Shown here in pieces: positions 5,316-7,054 of a stretch of DNA of 7,054 nt. The notes beneath the pieces are model-generated. The model was not told the origin of the DNA, searched no databases, and saw only the letters and a program-made list of their open reading frames with translations. Each line of letters starts with the position of its first letter. Within the stretch, counting starts at the first letter, position 1. Origin of the DNA: Methanomassiliicoccales archaeon (GTDB lineage Archaea; Thermoplasmatota; Thermoplasmata; Methanomassiliicoccales; JACIVX01); assembly GCA_028682925.1 (NCBI GenBank), contig JAJRAG010000169.1:1-7054 (forward strand), given 5' to 3'. A program made the position numbers and the translations under genes.

Positions 5316-6743
5316 TTGAAGCAGGAATTGCTGGTTCAGATAAAGGAGATCGTAGGGGAGGGTGACTTCTCCACGAAGATCGCAGACCTATATGTCTACG
5401 GGTTCGACGCTTCGATCCATCATCGCAATCCCGAGGTCATCGTCCGGCCCAAATCTACAGACCAGGTCTCGCGCATCCTAAGACTCGCCAACAAGAACAA
5501 GGTCCCGGTCTTGGCAAGGGGCGGGGGAACCGGCCTTTGCGGCAGTGCCGTCCCGCTTGAAGGCGGCATCGTCATGGACATGACGAGGATGAACGAGATC
5601 AAAGAGATCCGCGTCGGCGATCTATATTGCATCGTTGGACCGGGTGTCATCTACGACAAGCTCAACGAGGCCCTTGCACCTTACAAGTTCTTCTTCCCGC
5701 CAACACCAGGGAGCGGCGAAGCATGCACTATCGGCGGCATGGTCGCGACCAACGCCTCGGGAATGAGGGCGATCAAATATGGTGCGACAAGGGACTACGT
5801 GCTCGGTCTAGAGGTAGTGCTAGCGAATGGAGAGGTCATGAGGGTCGGTACGAAGACGATCAAGAACTCCTCGGGGTACCAGCTTGAGCGGCTGTTCGTC
5901 GGCAGCGAGGGAACGCTCGGCGTCATAACTGAGGTCACGTTGAAGGTCGCTCCGAAACCCAAGAAAGCCGCTATGGTAGTCGCTGCCTTTGATTCTCTTG
6001 AAAAGGCCGGGAAGTGCGTTTCAGCGATAATTGCGAAGCCCATGATCCCTTCTGCCATCGAGCTCATGGACAAAATATGCATAAAAGCTGTGAACAAGAC
6101 GATGCACATCGGGTTCCCCGACTTCGAAGCACTCTGCTTGATCGAGGTGGATGGGGAACCAAGGGTGGTGGAGGACGAGGTGAGGGAGATCAACCAGATC
6201 TGCAAGGATGTCGGCGCGGTCAGCGTTGAATTCTCCGCGGACACCAAACAGATGAACAAGTGGACCGCTGGAAGGAAAGCTGTCCTGCCGGCTCTGAGCA
6301 GATACGGCGATGAGTTCGTTTCGGTCTCTCTGGCTGACGACATGTCAGTGCCGATTTCCAGAATCCCAGAGACCGTCGTCGCTTTCCAGAAGATCGCGGA
6401 AAGGAACCACGTCATCATCGGCACATACGGTCATGCAGCTGACGGGAATCTGCACACCAAGATGCTTTTGGACCCTCTCTCCCCCGACTCGTGGAAGAAC
6501 GGAGAGATAGCGGTCGGTGAGATATTTGACACGGTCATCGAGGTCGGTGGAACGGTCACCGGAGAGCATGGCGTCGGCATATCGAAGGCACCCTATATGC
6601 AGAAGGAGAGGGCTGAGGCTCTGAAGGCTATGGAACTCATAAAGAAAGCCCTCGACCCGAACGACATCCTGAACCCCGGAAAGATCATGGAGTGGAAAGG
6701 CAGCATTATCCAGTACCTGCGTTACCCTTGCGAGATCAAGTGA
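5316..6743 (+). CDS. FAD-linked oxidase, GlcD/D-lactate dehydrogenase family
   Basis: 475 residues, the usual length for GlcD-type proteins. The N-terminal FAD-binding (PCMH) domain covers about 38-215, with RGGGTGLCGSAVP (68-80), PGSGEACTIGGMVATNASG (131-149) and GSEGTLGVITE (197-207). The C-terminal FAD-oxidase domain carries YGHAADGNLH (381-390), GEHGVG (416-421) and LDPNDILNPGK (446-456), which hold the substrate/metal-site histidines and the C-terminal signature. It oxidises a 2-hydroxy acid such as glycolate or D-lactate to the 2-oxo acid, passing electrons from FAD to an acceptor. No GlcE or GlcF (Fe-S partner) gene adjoins it, so the acceptor is unknown. The start is TTG: no in-frame ATG or GTG precedes it, and the TATA box lies only about 35 nt upstream. 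A weak GGTG site is at 5307-5310. The tail after the signature (EWKGSIIQYLRYPCEIK) is slightly longer than usual. Confidence 0.95.
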   Translation: MKQELLVQIKEIVGEGDFSTKIADLYVYGFDASIHHRNPEVIVRPKSTDQVSRILRLANKNKVPVLARGGGTGLCGSAVPLEGGIVMDMTRMNEIKEIRVGDLYCIVGPGVIYDKLNEALAPYKFFFPPTPGSGEACTIGGMVATNASGMRAIKYGATRDYVLGLEVVLANGEVMRVGTKTIKNSSGYQLERLFVGSEGTLGVITEVTLKVAPKPKKAAMVVAAFDSLEKAGKCVSAIIAKPMIPSAIELMDKICIKAVNKTMHIGFPDFEALCLIEVDGEPRVVEDEVREINQICKDVGAVSVEFSADTKQMNKWTAGRKAVLPALSRYGDEFVSVSLADDMSVPISRIPETVVAFQKIAERNHVIIGTYGHAADGNLHTKMLLDPLSPDSWKNGEIAVGEIFDTVIEVGGTVTGEHGVGISKAPYMQKERAEALKAMELIKKALDPNDILNPGKIMEWKGSIIQYLRYPCEIK

Positions 6744-6744
6744 A

Positions 6745-6759
6745 TCGTGCCGCTCACGA
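6745..6759. terminator. Small hairpin between convergent genes
   Basis: TCGTG-CCGCT-CACGA forms a 5-bp stem with a 5-nt loop, filling nearly all the 16 nt between the oxidase stop (6743) and the M50 gene stop (6760). There is no T-tract, so a terminator role is only a guess. Confidence 0.25.
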
Positions 6760-7054
6760 CTAGATGACGCCGAACCCTACCAAGAGGAACAGGAATGAGA
6801 CGGCGAGAACGGCAAGGTATAACGGTATGTTCCACATCACAACCTTCGACCCGTCGAATGGCGGGATGGGCAGCAGGTTGAACGCTGCGAAGAGTGAGTT
6901 GACCAATCCGGCCCAATTCAGCATAATGGATATATCACCCTCGGCTGGGAGAAGTATCCATCCCAGGAGGAATGCTCCCCCGAAAGCCAAGTTCGTGAAC
7001 GGACCCGCGAGGCTGATGAGACCGTTCTGCCGCTTGTTGATGTTCCCTTGAATG
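6760..7054 (-). CDS. Site-2-protease (peptidase M50) family membrane protein, C-terminal part
   Basis: The reading frame is open to the right edge and 97 C-terminal residues are visible (stop TAG at 6762-6760). It begins inside the protein. GPFTN (17-21) matches the AGPxTN motif of M50 proteins, and NLLPIPPFDGSKV (59-71) is the conserved N-x2-P-x2-P-x-DG motif whose Asp is the third zinc ligand. The HExxH motif would lie upstream, off the window. Three hydrophobic stretches (about 21-36, 43-62, 74-96) fit the membrane core. S2P proteins cut transmembrane or membrane-near segments of regulators and signal peptides. An M residue at 6990 is not a real start, since the frame continues upstream with conserved motif residues. 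Convergent with the FAD oxidase. The product is confidently family-level, its substrate unknown. Confidence 0.9.
   Translation of the reverse strand, partial: IQGNINKRQNGLISLAGPFTNLAFGGAFLLGWILLPAEGDISIMLNWAGLVNSLFAAFNLLPIPPFDGSKVVMWNIPLYLAVLAVSFLFLLVGFGVI

Noticed and set aside
6764..7051. 95-codon plus-strand frame at the right edge
   Set aside because: Antisense to the M50 protein, whose conserved motifs (GPFTN, NLLPIPPFDG) establish the minus strand as coding.

Overview
The window looks archaeal, most likely Euryarchaeota and plausibly a Thermoplasmata-like lineage with moderate G+C content. That placement is inference. The support is a CCA-less tRNA-Gln whose acceptor stem starts A1-U72, AT-rich TATA-type promoters lying about 25-35 nt before start codons that lack Shine-Dalgarno sequences, a DUF2207-type membrane protein, an archaeal-style PqqD/radical SAM fusion, and GGTG/GGAGG-type ribosome sites inside operons. 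Gene density is high and no gene-free stretch exceeds 300 bases.

Left part (1-3091, all minus strand): a tight three-gene operon, read right to left. It encodes a small two-helix membrane protein with a C-terminal zinc ribbon (3091-2723), then after 4 nt a DUF2207-like membrane protein (2718-1066), then after a 4-nt ATGA overlap a radical SAM enzyme with an N-terminal PqqD-like domain (1069 to beyond the left edge). The striking point is the extreme C-terminus of the DUF2207 protein: GGGG, then six Cys-Ala repeats, then GGGR and the stop. Membrane topology puts this tail in the cytoplasm. The next gene encodes the kind of enzyme that modifies ribosomally made peptides and carries the domain such enzymes use to hold their substrate. 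My main hypothesis is that the operon encodes a membrane-anchored, post-translationally modified Cys-Ala tail and its maturase.

Middle (3229-4055, minus): tRNA-Gln(CUG) and a zinc-LID adenylate kinase. The 112-nt gap 4056-4167 is a divergent promoter region.

Right part: two overlapping GNAT acetyltransferase genes of the RimJ/RimL type (4168-5227, plus) are followed by a separately promoted GlcD-type FAD-linked oxidase with a TTG start (5316-6743, plus). Converging on it from the right edge is the C-terminal part of a site-2-protease-family (M50) membrane protein (7054-6760, minus). The right-hand genes look like ordinary housekeeping or accessory metabolism. The left operon is the part worth pursuing.
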